From: Glandiceps talaboti
Taxonomy: Eukaryota > Hemichordata > Enteropneusta > Spengelidae
Direction of reading: 5' to 3'
DNA length: 64,000 nucleotides
NCBI RefSeq assembly: GCF_964340395.1
Contig: NC_135559.1
Span: forward strand, 7,718,759 to 7,782,758
Shown: in pieces, positions 10,118-22,414 of the stretch
Layout: every line of letters starts with the position of its first letter
Position numbering within the stretch: position 1 is the stretch's first letter
The notes under the pieces: generated by a model
Seen by the model: only the letters and a program-made list of their open reading frames with translations
What the model was told of the DNA's origin: nothing
Database searches by the model: none
Program-made: the position numbers and the translations under genes

Positions 10118-13100
10118 ATGGCTGACACCTGCTTCCCTCTCCACGACAAAGAGCCTGTTATTGACGGTATTAAGTTCCCAAAATGTGTGTTTGAAGAAAA
10201 CCTAAGACGAATACAGAGTATGGAAGTGCGGGATAACGACATCTGGCTGATTTCGTACCCGAAAACAGGTATGTGAGAGGTCAGCCTGCTGGGGAGTAAT
10301 GTAGTACAATCTCTCTTCATGAACAATGTGAACTACTGTTGAACTTTGCAATGTATACACGTTACCATTCCATGGGCTTGAAAAAATACCACAGATATGG
10401 CCGCTTCGGATTAACGCGCATTGGTGTCAGCCTCATAACTAAATTAGGACATTCAGTTAGGTAGATACATCGTTCATCACGTATCGAATATTCATATTTG
10501 TGAAGTATCTGGTGACGTGAATGTATCAGTCTGCTGCAAAGGGTGTATTAGGGAGCCGTCATTATTTATGGCCGGGGGGGGGGGGGTCGGAGGAATTTAG
10601 GGGGGGTTCACTTAAAAATTGGAGATGGCCAGGGGGGGGGGGGGGGCTACTCAAAAATGAGAGAAAGGTAGGGGGGGGCTACTCAAAAATTTGTTCACAA
10701 AACTTCTGTACACGAAAATGGTGAGTAAACTGTAACACCAAATACAATTTTATTGTCAAAATTTCTGATAAATGAAAAATATGGTATAGAAAATACACAA
10801 ATTGTCAAAATTTCTGATTATTGTTGAGATTAACTTCTTTTATAAACTATTTCTGAAGTTCACTTTTGCCCCAAAGTGCAATATAAGTGAAGCATTATTT
10901 GTGAAACAGCCAAGTATTTACATGACATGTTCTGTAACAAGTGTGGTAGCTAGATAATACATGTATATGTAGAGGTATGTTTGAACTCTTACGTGAAGTA
11001 ATATTAAAGAATTTATGTAAGAAACAGGGACAATAATAAATTATACATGTACCAGTCAGTTCAGACAAGGCTATATGCCATTGTAGAAAAGGATTTTCTT
11101 TTTCTATCACAATCCAAAACACAATGACCCCCCCCATCCACAATTTTTCAAAACAGCATGACCCCCCCCCTTGCAAATTTCAAAAACAGGGTGACCTCCC
11201 CTTCCCAATCCACCGCCCGTCCCCCGCCGAAGAAACTGACCTGTTCCTAAGAGCAGTCTTACGTTGGAGTTTAGATTGCTAGATACCTCAAAAAAAGCAA
11301 GACGAACAAATTCACGATTTTTTCTAAAGTAGAAACTCCAACGGGCTTATTTTTAGGTGTGATGAATACTCTGCAGTACCATGATTAAAACAACAGAATT
11401 ATATTCCCTTTAGTTCAATGACTTCTTTAAAAAACACCACGTTTTATTACTTGCCCCTTTAACAATAACATCGTTTTGGGTTTGTGTTTATTACCAAGGC
11501 ACACATTGGATGAAGGGTATTTTGTATCAACTATTTAACCATGACACTCCTGAAGGTCATGGTGGACCTCATTTACAAGATTATGTCAAAGGTGTGGAAT
11601 TTTTAGATTTTGCAACAGGTTAGTACTATAATAATAATCTTTATTCGTCCAAATAAATTCGGAAATTTATTGAATGGTCGCCACAAGAGCAGCGCCCTAG
11701 TGCTGAAGAAGCAGGTTGAAACCAGAGTACCAGGGGAAAACCTGCGTAGTTCGGCAGGGTCAAACTGAGCATCACTCTTCTTACACACAGACCTGGTTAA
11801 ATATTAAATCAAACCCAGCCGACACCTGGCTGGTTCGTAGACAGAATGCAGAGGTAAGGCTGCTTTCACAAAAACTTGTTGGGGGGGGGGGGTCAGGAGA
11901 TTTTTTGTAAAACCCTCATTTTTTTCAAGTACCCCCCCTGCCAAAGCCCCAAATATTTCAAGTACCCCCCCCCCCCTACCCGAATAAATTTTCAAGTACC
12001 CCAGACCCGAATGAATTTTTTTTGGAATACTCTTCCTGTGCATTAACATTCCATACCAAGTACAAAACTGTACATATCATAATACACTTAATACCAACTT
12101 TGTCCATTATATATATAATCAATTGGTATATTGTGTGTATATATATACACAAACACCAGTTAAAACAAAATCTTATGTTAACCAGTGCATTGCCTTTCCA
12201 AAAAAACAACATATACTTGTAAATGAATTACACTTTGAATAACTCTTGTAAAATGATCAGCAGACCAACTGAGTCTTTGTTTTCTGTTCAATATTGTATT
12301 AGTACATTATACTAGTAGTGTTACAGTTGAATGTCATTTTAGTTGTATTTGCAAATATTGTGATGCACATGTTATCTAAAGAGAGTTTTATACTGTATTG
12401 TTCCAGTTCAGTTTCCTAAACGTGCGTTAACAGAAATAAAATTGGTCTAAATAACACTGAAAAACTCTTAATAAAATGCATTGCCATGTATCCCGTTCTT
12501 GCTTGATGTAAATTAGTTCAATATAATGTCAAAAGAAAATAAATGTATGACTCAAAAATGCCAGTCACATTTCATCTAACAGAATAGGAATCAAGCGATA
12601 TATATTAGTGGTAATGATAATTAAGATGGCCCTATTATGATAGTAATTGTACTGTATATCTTAATGAACCTGGTAATACATTTACCTTGTACGAGCCTGA
12701 TTATTGGACTGGTTTTGACGTTAGATAACAAAGGTGAATGTAGGATTTTAAACAAAGTCTCAGAATGTGTTTATTTAATTTTTTGATTTCCAAGTGGTAG
12801 CTCTCCTTCCAGATCTTGTGTATATAAACATGGTATTGTCATCATCATCATCATCAGACCCAATTTAGATGACAAATCACTCTCACTTTCTTTAGATTAA
12901 TAATAGTGGCATTTTACAGCCTCAACTTTGTCTATTTTGTGCATTCCTACCACAGCTGGAATTTCATAGTTGGAAAGGTACTTATCAAGTTCTTTCACTT
13001 TCAATTTGGAAATGTCACCGTTTCTGACAAGCGCATCCCAGTCATATTCATCAATTTTTTTTATTTATCTTTATATTTACAAGTAATAGTATATTCATGC

Positions 13101-13746
13101 AAAGTTGAAAAGTATGTGCAAAAAACTTATTTTACTTTTTCTCTGTTAACTCAGCTTGTGAGATATTGTCTTCTGTTTCACATGTAGCAGACGTTGCCAA
13201 TATGCTAATTTTAGGAAATATTTAGAATGTGTTTTTAAAAGTTTATGTTGAAAATTATAGTCATATCTATAGGATGAAAAAATACCTTGCACAGAAGTTT
13301 TTGATACTTGTCAAGTATGTTTTAGTGCAGGTGCATCTTTTGCATTTTGATGGCAGGCTGAGATGAACCTTTTCCAACTCTTTTTTTAACTTCCAAGAGC
13401 TGCAAATGTAAAATGTTGTCTGTCATATTTGTCTGTCATTTAATACTAGTAAGAATTTACATGAAAAAGTTACATATCATTGTGATAACCACAAACCAAA
13501 ACACAGTCATGTCACAAAGAATATTTTCAGTACAGTGTAAAGGTAATTTCACACATTAAATGAACCAAATTTCAGTAGATAGTAGTGTACATGAAAGACA
13601 CTGGTATTTTCAGACAAAAAACAATCTGTACCACTCAATTCGCCCATTTCAATTCATCATTACATTAATAGTTTATTAAAAGAAAATTAAAATTTGACTG
13701 TTTTTGTTTTTCATTTTACTAACTTGTGAGCAACTGTTGTTTGTAG

Positions 13747-13802
<56 letters not shown>

Positions 13803-16800
13803 GAAAAAGGAAGACCAACATTTTAAAAGCTTATTTTCCCATGTTTGAAAAGTCATGATGTCAATTTATTTTCAGGTACCCCCCCTACAACCCATAACAT
13901 TTTTTCAGGTACCCCCCCCCCCACCCACACACACACACTATCCATATATTTTCAAGTCCCCCCCCCCCGAAAATCTCCCGCCCCGCCCCCCCCCCAACAA
14001 CAACAACAACCCCCTTTAAAAACGTACACATCTCTTAGAATAACAAAGTATTGCAGACTAATTATTTTAGCCGATCGATTTGTACATTAAGAAAACGATT
14101 TATTATTTTAATCAACATCAGTTGGGGCATCGAAAATGAACCACGCTATCTTCGGGACTTGAGGGTTCACGTCAGATGCGTGACATTGCATCGGCGGTTT
14201 CCGGATTTACATTTCTGTAAGTTTCACACAGGCACATATTGGATGAAAGCTATTTAATTTATATACCGACTCTTTAATTACAATAAGAGATAGGGACCAT
14301 CCTTATATGAATATATATTGGAAACCGTATTGGAAACCGTTTTAGGCAATAGGACTTGTTGAGGGGGAAACATCAGTATTTGTAGCCATTAATTGCATAT
14401 TTTCTTTATTATTCTCAGGAAAGTTGAGAACTGAAATTATTTCAATGATGCCTTTAGAGGAGAGAAGATATATAGCAACTCATCTCTTGCCGTGGTTCAT
14501 GCCAAAACAATATTTAGAAAAGAAACCAAAGGTAATGAGATTTTGACCGTTACCCTAAAAATCATGTACCAAAATTCAGTTGAAATGAAATGCGGCTCAG
14601 ACAGGCAGATATAGTTAGACATCTATGACCCCCCCCCCCACCTGTGGGCAGTAGAAACTCAAATGTTGTCTCGTTATCCTTTCTTCTTATTTTCCAGACT
14701 TTATATATTACCAGAAACCCTAAGGATACTGCACTGTCACTCTGGCATTTTGCCAAGATCCACGATTTTCTTGATACTCCTGAAAGCTGGGATACATATT
14801 TGGAGGATTTTATTGAAGGAAATGGTAAGTTAATGACATTCTGTTTGCTTAATACTATTTCACACTGTTCACAGTTCCTAGAGAACATTTCAAGTGTTTC
14901 ACTGTGACTACTGTAGAAAATAAAACCTGCTACTGCAAATATTGATGAAAAAGTTACAAATATTCAATGACTATTGCCCACCACAATGCCAAGTGTGTTG
15001 TGTTGTGTTGTGTTGTGTTGTGTTGTGTTGTGTTGTGTTGTGTTGTGTTGTGTTGTGTTATTTGTTTATGAAAGTGTGGACCATGTACTTATCAAATTAT
15101 AAATACAGTCCTTAGTACAGTATACAGAGAAAGAGTCACATCCAGTCCTCTGGCTTACGTGTAACAGGGTATGCAGTACATATTCTTGCATTACATTATC
15201 AGGGGCACACGATCGCTCGCGACGATTACATAAATTCATTCATTTGTTTGTTGTGGGTCAACATTTTGCTATAGCTCTGTTAGCCCAATTTAATCTCAGA
15301 CTACGGTGTCGGACACCTTAATTTTAACCGTAAACTTGGACTTGAATTTGTTATGTGGTTCACGTCACAAGATCATGTCTACAAATCTTATATTTGATAG
15401 TCATATATGGGTCACTTGCTGATCACGTGGTTTCCTGGTGGAACTTACATCATGAGATGGATTTACATGTCATGTTTCTAACTTATGAGAGCTTACAAAA
15501 GGTGCGTGCATGGATACATTCACAGCTGGACAGATTTATTTTGGCAAGGTTCGATTGTAGTCGAGTGGCAATTTAGAATATCGATGAAAAATATGGTTAT
15601 AATGTGAATATTTGTTTTTTTTCCTAGATAGACTTGACGAAAAAAGGAAACAATATAGACAAAGTCTGTTGATTTATTAATGGTATTAAAACACGGAAAA
15701 CCTCCAAAGACATTTAAAACTTCACATAAATAAATTCATTCCAAATATCACTTTACATGAATGCAAGTTGACAAACCATATAGTGTGATGTGGTATAAGT
15801 TATAATCATATAAGGGGTCGCATAATGATCATGTCAGCGTCAGTGCATCTCCAGTTTTTCCAGCCATTCTTGTTTGAACCATTTCCTTACAAACGTTACC
15901 ATTTTTTCTTGCCGTTAATGTTTAATATGCATGTCTTCATCAAAACTTTGTCTACAGGATCTCAAAGGTAACGTTTTGAGAATTTCAAGATTTCTTGGAG
16001 AGACATTGACAGAAGAAAGAGCCGCCGTGATTGCAGAAAGATGTACATTTGATAGAATGAAAGCACTATCAGCTGCAAAGAAAGAATATGATTCTGAGAT
16101 GATATATAGACAAGGTAGAGTTTCTAGACAAGATCCGTACAGCATATTTTGTCCTAGCAATTCATGTAAAATTGATGGCAACTCTTATATTTCATTAAAA
16201 TGGCTGAAATCTTAACAGAAATAACACTGTTACAGTACTGCATTACTGAACAGAAATAACACTGTTACAGTACTGCACTGGCAATATAAAGATAATCTTA
16301 GAGAAGAGTGGTATGGTGTGGATTGCAACAAAGTGTGTCATTTTAGACATTTAGGCGTCTGATCTGTTTGTATCATGATAGTGCATCCGAATCTGAAGCT
16401 CATACATCTGATGCTTAATACTACTGGCATTTGTAAATGCTATTGACGGTAGATTTAATATCACATAATAGGAAGTTTACTTAAACAAAATATGATTATA
16501 ATAGTGATGATTCATGAGAAGTTTGACTATTGATTTATAATCATATGGTAAAGTTATTCATTTTATCTGAGGTTTTATTTTTGCTTAAATTTGTAGATGC
16601 ACCAAGCATCAATTTTAGATCAAAATAGGCGACGTTTTCATAATTCACTGATTGTTGCTAACAAAATGGATGGCTATAACAAACCAGTCTATTGACCATT
16701 TATGTTTTATTGATATGATATTAAACACATGAAATATAAAATTCGCTTTCTTCTATACAGGAATAACTGCTGGCTGGAAAACACGTTTTACAGTAGCTCA

Positions 16801-16870
16801 GAGTGAACGTGTTGATGCTGTTTACAAAGAAAAGATGAAAGATTTAGATTACCAGTATGAATATGACTAA
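10118..16870 (+). CDS. Sulfotransferase C, 7 exons, open, likely chimeric
   Basis: Cytosolic SULT. Exons: 10118-10268, 11499-11618, 14419-14531, 14698-14824, 15401-15501, 15958-16114 and 16761-16870; GT-AG borders, 292 codons plus stop. YPKTG/THW (PAPS loop), ATHLLPW (catalytic His), RNPKDTALS, SWWN and FTVAQSE are all present. The C-terminal GxxGxxK motif reads GITAGWK, with Ala where B, D, E and F have Gly. The ATG sits in a good context (ccATGg) and matches D. A decayed second exon 2 remains at 14232-14330. Exons 1-2 look B-like and exons 3-7 E-like, with D as a near twin over the whole unit. AATAAA at 16929-16934. Acceptor substrate unknown; reduced PAPS affinity is possible but unproven. 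Confidence 0.85.
10545..11240. mobile_element. Poly-G/poly-C capped element in intron 1 of C
   Basis: The left end has 'gccgtcattatttatggccg' followed by long G runs separated by short spacers ('ctactcaaaaa'); the right end has 'aatgacc', 'catgacc' and 'ggtgacc' each followed by C runs. The ends mirror each other (G-rich against C-rich), as in a foldback element. D's shorter intron 1 shows no such block, so it is a likely insertion after the duplication. Confidence 0.5.
11880..13995. mobile_element. Second poly-G/poly-C bounded insertion in intron 2 of C
   Basis: G11 at 11880-11891 is followed by repeated 'ttttcaagtacccccc' units to 12003. Matching 'ttttcaggtaccccccc' and 'ttttcaagtccccccccc' units reappear at 13870-13990. 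The 1.8 kb between is AT-rich with no coding sequence I can recognise, and has a (TTG)n run at 13745-13803. It may be one element with related ends or two insertions. Confidence 0.4.
13745..13803. repeat. (TTG)n microsatellite
   Basis: Nearly pure trinucleotide run of about 19 units. Confidence 0.9.
14232..14330 (+). pseudogene. Relic sulfotransferase exon 2 inside intron 2 of C
   Basis: After an intact acceptor (tttcacacag) the sequence reads THWMKAI and then a TAA stop, continues as a recognisable FNY block, lacks about 20 bases around the TPEG codons, and resumes with 'agagatagggaccatcctta' against 'agagagaagggccattattg' in E. The MKAI spelling is shared only with E exon 2. E's exon 2 lies 78 bases before its exon 3, and this relic also lies just before exon 3 of C. 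It therefore marks the former exon 2 of the 3' parent gene. Confidence 0.8.
14995..15060. repeat. (TGTTG)n pentanucleotide repeat
   Basis: About 13 units of a 5-base repeat in intron 4 of C. D has a diverged version at the same place (21815-21936), so the array predates the C/D duplication. Confidence 0.85.
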
Positions 16871-16934
16871 ATTAGTGAACTGAAATCATGGTAGACTATA
16901 CAGGGACATATCTGATTCAAAGGAATTCAATAAA

Positions 16935-18540
16935 ATATGTAATTCATACTTTTGACAATAGAAATCTGTGTTTTAATATTTATATCTATTGAGATTAACA
17001 TTTATTCATTCTGGAAATTTATTTAACTTCTGAACTATTTTGGGTTTTACATCATATTCTTAAAGATTTTGTCTTTCCAAACTAACCTTTTACAAATACA
17101 AATACTGCATATTTTATAAGCAAAATATAAAAAAGTATAAGAAAGTAAAAACCCAAAACAGATCAGGTGTTATTTACGTATACTGTATGGAATGAAGGGA
17201 AAATGGATACACAGTGGAGAAATTTGAATAAACACATGAGCGGTTTTGACGCTAGTTCAGTATTTAAAAGAGATAGATCATGATTCAAGAAAGTGACGGA
17301 AATATGATATTAACGATTTTAAGTTTCGGATATTGAAAGAAATATTGTTGTAATTATACCCCAGGCCATGGATTCGTGATGATTCATTTGCAAGTTAAGG
17401 AGGCAATAACAAGTCTTTTGAAGAGAATTTCATGAGCACTACATCCACGTTGCTATATGTATCTTCTACAGACGATTTTCGGGAACAGTCTGCAGTGCAG
17501 CGTTGGTCTAAAAGTATGGCAGGCGTGCAGAGTAAAATGTTAGCGAGTTGTCTTTAGAGTTTAAGTTTCATCTGATGCTTTATTTTATTACATATTCTAC
17601 AGTCCTGAAACGTGTTTTGAAATCTAGATGACAACGCATATCATTGACTGTTTGGTATTATGCGAGGATTTCTAATGGGTGGCTATATTATCAGAGAACA
17701 TTGACTACCCGTCTATAGTATTTTCTTTCATCTCGACAGTAAATTGCAGCTGGTTATCTAATTTTCTCTTTTAGGTAACCATGCCAATATTTACAAAACA
17801 TACATTACCTTTACTTAATATGTTTTCTCAAGTATCTCACTACACATTCTTGAATCTCATAAATAATAAATGCCACAGCTTAATAATAAAGTACTTTAAT
17901 TTTATTCAATGTCACATAAAAAATACTTAAAAATATTGTGAAAAGATCATCTCACTTGTTATTTAAGCGTGCCCAGCTAAATTCCATCATGTGTGTGTGA
18001 GCTTCCATTCATGTGTGTCAACTTTAATTTTTTGGTGAATTGTAAAGGTTTGATGTTAGATGGGCTTCCAAAAACACCACATAATGTGACAATCGACAGG
18101 CAGTAGGTACACTCGTCACTAGGTACACTCTAACACTCTAGGTTACGAAAAAATACTGCTTGTCACACCAAAATATTTACTTATCCACGTTCTCTATTAA
18201 GAACTGGTAAAAGCAAGACAATGGTAAGATGGAACAGAGCGAAACCTTTACGGAAATGTATGAATTGGTGGTATAAACCTAACTCACTAGTCTGGCCGCG
18301 AGACTATGGCTTTTAACGGTGCTTTAATTGGCCTGGTTTTTACTTGAACTACAAAAGTCAAGCCAATTACACCTTACTTCACAGGCAAGGAGTTGGTGTT
18401 CTCCTGCTACATGACCTTTAATATTAGCTTCAGTAGAGGATTGCTAATCCTGCACATGTCAAACACTGAGTCACCATTTTGACAGCTAATGGGCATAATG
18501 TATACATACTATTCGTTATCATACCGTGACCCCCATACAT
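16935..18540. other. Intergenic spacer C-D
   Basis: No gene visible. The part from 16880 to about 17620 is duplicated after D (24040-24760), for example 'gtatggaatgaagggaaaa' against 'gtatgaattgaaggaaaa'. From 17700 to 18500 I see only AT-rich sequence. Confidence 0.5.
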
Positions 18541-20633
18541 CAACATGACATATTACAACTGTATTCAGACTGTACTCCTTATTCAACTAAGGTCAATCCA
18601 TGGCTGGCGCTAGCTTCCCGGTTCCTGTCCACGACAAACAGCCTGTTATTGACGGTATTAAGTTCCCAAAATGTGTGTTTGAAGAACACCTAAGACAAAT
18701 ACAGAGTATGGAAGTGCGGGATAACGACATCTGGCTGATGTCGTACCCAAAGACAGGTACGTGAGGGGCCAACCTGAGTAGTAATGCAGTACAATCTCTT
18801 TTTCATGGTGGACAATTTGAACAACTGTTGAACTTTGTAATTATATACGTATACCGTTCCATGGGTTTGAAAAAATACCACATATGTTAGCCTCAACTAA
18901 ATTGGGACGTTCAGGTAAGCAGATACACCATTCATCACCTATCGAATACTCATATTTGTGAAGTATCTGACGTGAATGTATCAGTCTGCTGCAAAGGGTC
19001 AATTGGTATATATGTCATCATAGGGGCGTAGAATAATCAAGACACACTCATTGGGTGAATACACTGCCAATAACTGCGAGAAGTTCAATACCATTGCAAA
19101 AACGTGTACTTCCCAAGGAAAATATGAAAGCGATAAATTGTATACATATCTTAAACCGACAAGATCGAAAATTTGTATTAAAAAAAAAAGGCGATACCTT
19201 GGACATGTGTACAAACAGCGCCGACTAGTACACAAAGTAAGCAATCGAAATGGTTGGTCTTTATCAATCCTTGGTGGCGCTGTTACACATAGATAGCAGC
19301 ACACAACAACCACACACCATGAATGACTAAGAGCAGTCTTATCATGTAGCTTAGATTGCTAGATACCTAAAAAAAAGCAAGACGAATAACTTCGAAAAGG
19401 AGCAACCCCAACAGGCTTATTTTCAGGTGTGATGAACACACAGTTGTTGCATTTATTAATTAAAACAATAGAACTATAAATAAAACACCATCGTACGTTT
19501 TATTACTTGCCCCTTTAACAATAACATCGTTTTTGGTCTGTGTATATTACCAAGGCACACACTGGATGATTGGTATTTTATATCAAATATTCAACTATGA
19601 CACTCCGGAAGGTCGTGGTGAGTAACAAGGACCTCGTTTTGAAGATTTTTTCAAAGGTATTGAATTTCCAGATTCTGCAACAGGTTAGTATTATACAAGT
19701 ACAAGGAGTGTGGGTACAAGCAAGACCACAAACAAACAGACAATCAAACAAACAAACAAACAGACAAACAAACAAACAAACAAAAATCTTTTCAAGTATC
19801 CAAATACATAAATTATCGATCAAGTTGAAGGTGAATGACTTTAGTGTATTGAACATAATTATATTAATCGTTCTTGTGGTGTTGTTTCAAATGAATTTTG
19901 ACTTTTATGAGTCAAGTTTTCAGTGAAGTATATGTGATAGACATTTTCAAACATATTGTTGACGTTCCAATGTCGCTTGTGGTTGTTAAAGTCAAAAGAA
20001 ATAAACGAATAATATGACATGGTGTTTTCAGTGAAATTTGGAAGTAAGTTTTTTACTGAAAGAATGAAACATATATGGAGCAATTAGGAATCATCGAGCT
20101 ATATTGTGTGACGAGTACAACATGTGGACTCATCAAATGCGGCCATGTATCAACTAAATTGTATAATTCCCTGAAAGAAATTGATAATTTCCTGGAAATG
20201 CCCGAAATATGCTCTGTCTTCACCAGTACAACAGAATGACTAAGAAACAAACAACCAAATGGACCCAACTAGGGAGTACCCTGACCATGTCTCTCATAGA
20301 AAACTCAAATCCACCTCAGCTGCAATAATCTTACCGTTGCTGTGATTTAAAAAAATTTAAAAGGGTTTTGGTATTTTTTCTTCTGTTTTCATGGTTTTTT
20401 TTTTTCGTTCTGACGTTTAACTGGAAACAAACGCTACAATTTCTGTAACGTAAGCGAAAATAAACGAGATAATACTGAAAACGTGAGCGAGATGTCAGCG
20501 TAGTGCCCTTTTCAAAATGCTGCATGCGTTGCTACATTTGCCGATTTTTGTTGGGGTACCTCTTAACAATTCTTGATCATATCTTGTGTAACACCTCTGA
20601 AAAATAAGTCTATGGTCATCCCCACTGGCATAA

Positions 20634-21115
20634 ATGATCACTTTTCCATATACTGCACCAGAAAAATTGTCAATGGTACAATTAAATGCCACAAAAAATG
20701 TTGCAATTAGATCACTGAAAAATTATTCACAGGAAACGGTGGCTGTGAATGCTGTGAAAGACTACTCCAATAACAAATGTGTTCTTCCTAATTCATTTTC
20801 TCTGCAATCAGTAACCGTGGAAATTATACGGACTGACCTTGACAATCTGAGTGTATGCAAAAGCACAGATTTAGAAGGTATTCCAACAAGGTTTTTAAAA
20901 GACAGTTCTGACGTTATCGTGGTCCCTGTCACACATATTGTGAATTTATCTATTTCCAGTGAAACTACTAAATGTGTTTTAATTTGCCAGAGTTAAGCCT
21001 CTGTCTAAAAAAACAGTCGCTTGGAAGTTGGCAATTGCAGGCCTGTCAGCATCCTGAGCGTTACATAAAAAATTCTCGGCAGTGCAGTTTAAGTACAACT
21101 TGAAAAATATCTCAG
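20634..21115 (+). mobile_element. Non-LTR retrotransposon reverse transcriptase fragment
   Basis: In intron 2 of D. The reading frame has DNLSVCKSTDLEGIP, then RFLKDSSDVI, VTHIVNLS and, after a frameshift near 20995, RVKPLSKK and LEVGNCRPVSILSV. These follow the order of the N-terminal RT blocks in Jockey/CR1-type LINEs (KSxGxDGIP, then LKxxA, then NLS, then VxPLxKKG, then NYRPVS). It is truncated at both ends and frameshifted, so inactive. It lies where C has its relic exon 2. Confidence 0.75.
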
Positions 21116-21814
21116 CTATAGTAACTTGATTTATTACCTACAATGTAAGTGGTAAGTTACACAATAATACCTCAGTATTTCTAGTCATCATTAACTGCAT
21201 ATTTTGTTTATTATTCTCAGGAAAATTGGGGTCTGAAATGATTTCAAGGATGCCTTTAGAGGAGAGAAGATATGTAGCAACTCATCTCTTGCCGTGGCTT
21301 ATACCAAAACAATATTTAGAAAAGAAACCAAAGGTAATGAGATTTTGGCCATTACCCCTATTTCAAAGTTGTGTACCAAATTTCATTTGAAGTGAATTGG
21401 AAAGTGGCTCAGACAGACAGATATAGTTAGACATCTAAGACAAAACGCCTCTGTCGGAAGTAGAAATCAAATGTTGTCTCATTATCCTTTGTTCTTATTT
21501 TTCAGACTTTATATATTACCAGAAACCCTAAGGATACTGCACTGTCACTCTGGCATTTTGCCAAGATCCAAGATTTTCTTGATACTCCTGAATGCTGGGA
21601 TACATATTTGGAGGATTTTATTGAAGGAAATGGTAAATTAATGTGACGTTCTGTTTGCTTAATAGTATTTCACACTAGACATATAGTTCTTAAACAACAT
21701 CCTACGTGTATATGTATCACTGTGACTATTTTAGAAAATAAAACTTACTACTGATAATGTTGAGAAAATGTTCAAAATATTCAATGACTATTGCCCACCA
21801 CAACTCCAAGTATG

Positions 21815-21936
21815 TTGTGTTGTACCATGCTGTGCTGTGCTGTTTTGTGTTGTGTTGCATTGTATTGTGCTGTGCAGTGCAGTGCCGTGCTGTGCCGTGT
21901 TGTGTTGTGTTGTGTTGTGTTGTGTTGTGTTGTGTT
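21815..21936. repeat. TGTTG/TGCTG pentanucleotide repeat, diverged
   Basis: Degenerate five-base repeat in intron 4 of D, orthologous in position to the array at 14995-15060 in C. Confidence 0.75.
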
Positions 21937-22317
21937 ATTTGTTAATGAAAGTGTGGACATTGTGTGCTTATCAAATTTTAAAAACCGTCCTTAGTACAGT
22001 CACATCCAGTCCTCTGGCTTACTTAGAGACATTGTATACAAAATTAAATAAATACATAAAACTTCACGTGTCAGTTCTAGGTGATGTATTTCCCACGATT
22101 GAAAGCCTCGTGATATTTTAACATGAAATTGTGTAATTTAATAAGTACATTTATTGCCAAATATGGAGGACAAGCCAGTGTTCCGACCAATTAAGCTATT
22201 AATTAACATAACTTTTTTTAGATTGAGTCCTTTTATTCGCCCTTTATCAGTGTGTGAAATTCATATTCTTGCATAATATCATCAGGGGGACACGATCGTG
22301 AGGATTACATAAGATCA

Positions 22318-22414
22318 TTCATTCATTCATTCATTTGTTTGTTTGTTTGTGTTGTTTGTTTGTTTGTTTGTTTGTTTGTTTGTTTGTTTGTTTGTTTGTT
22401 TGTTTGTTTGTTTG
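22318..22414. repeat. (ATTC)n-(TTTG)n microsatellite
   Basis: Short ATTC run then about 20 TTTG units in intron 4 of D; C at 15233-15252 has only a trace. Confidence 0.85.
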
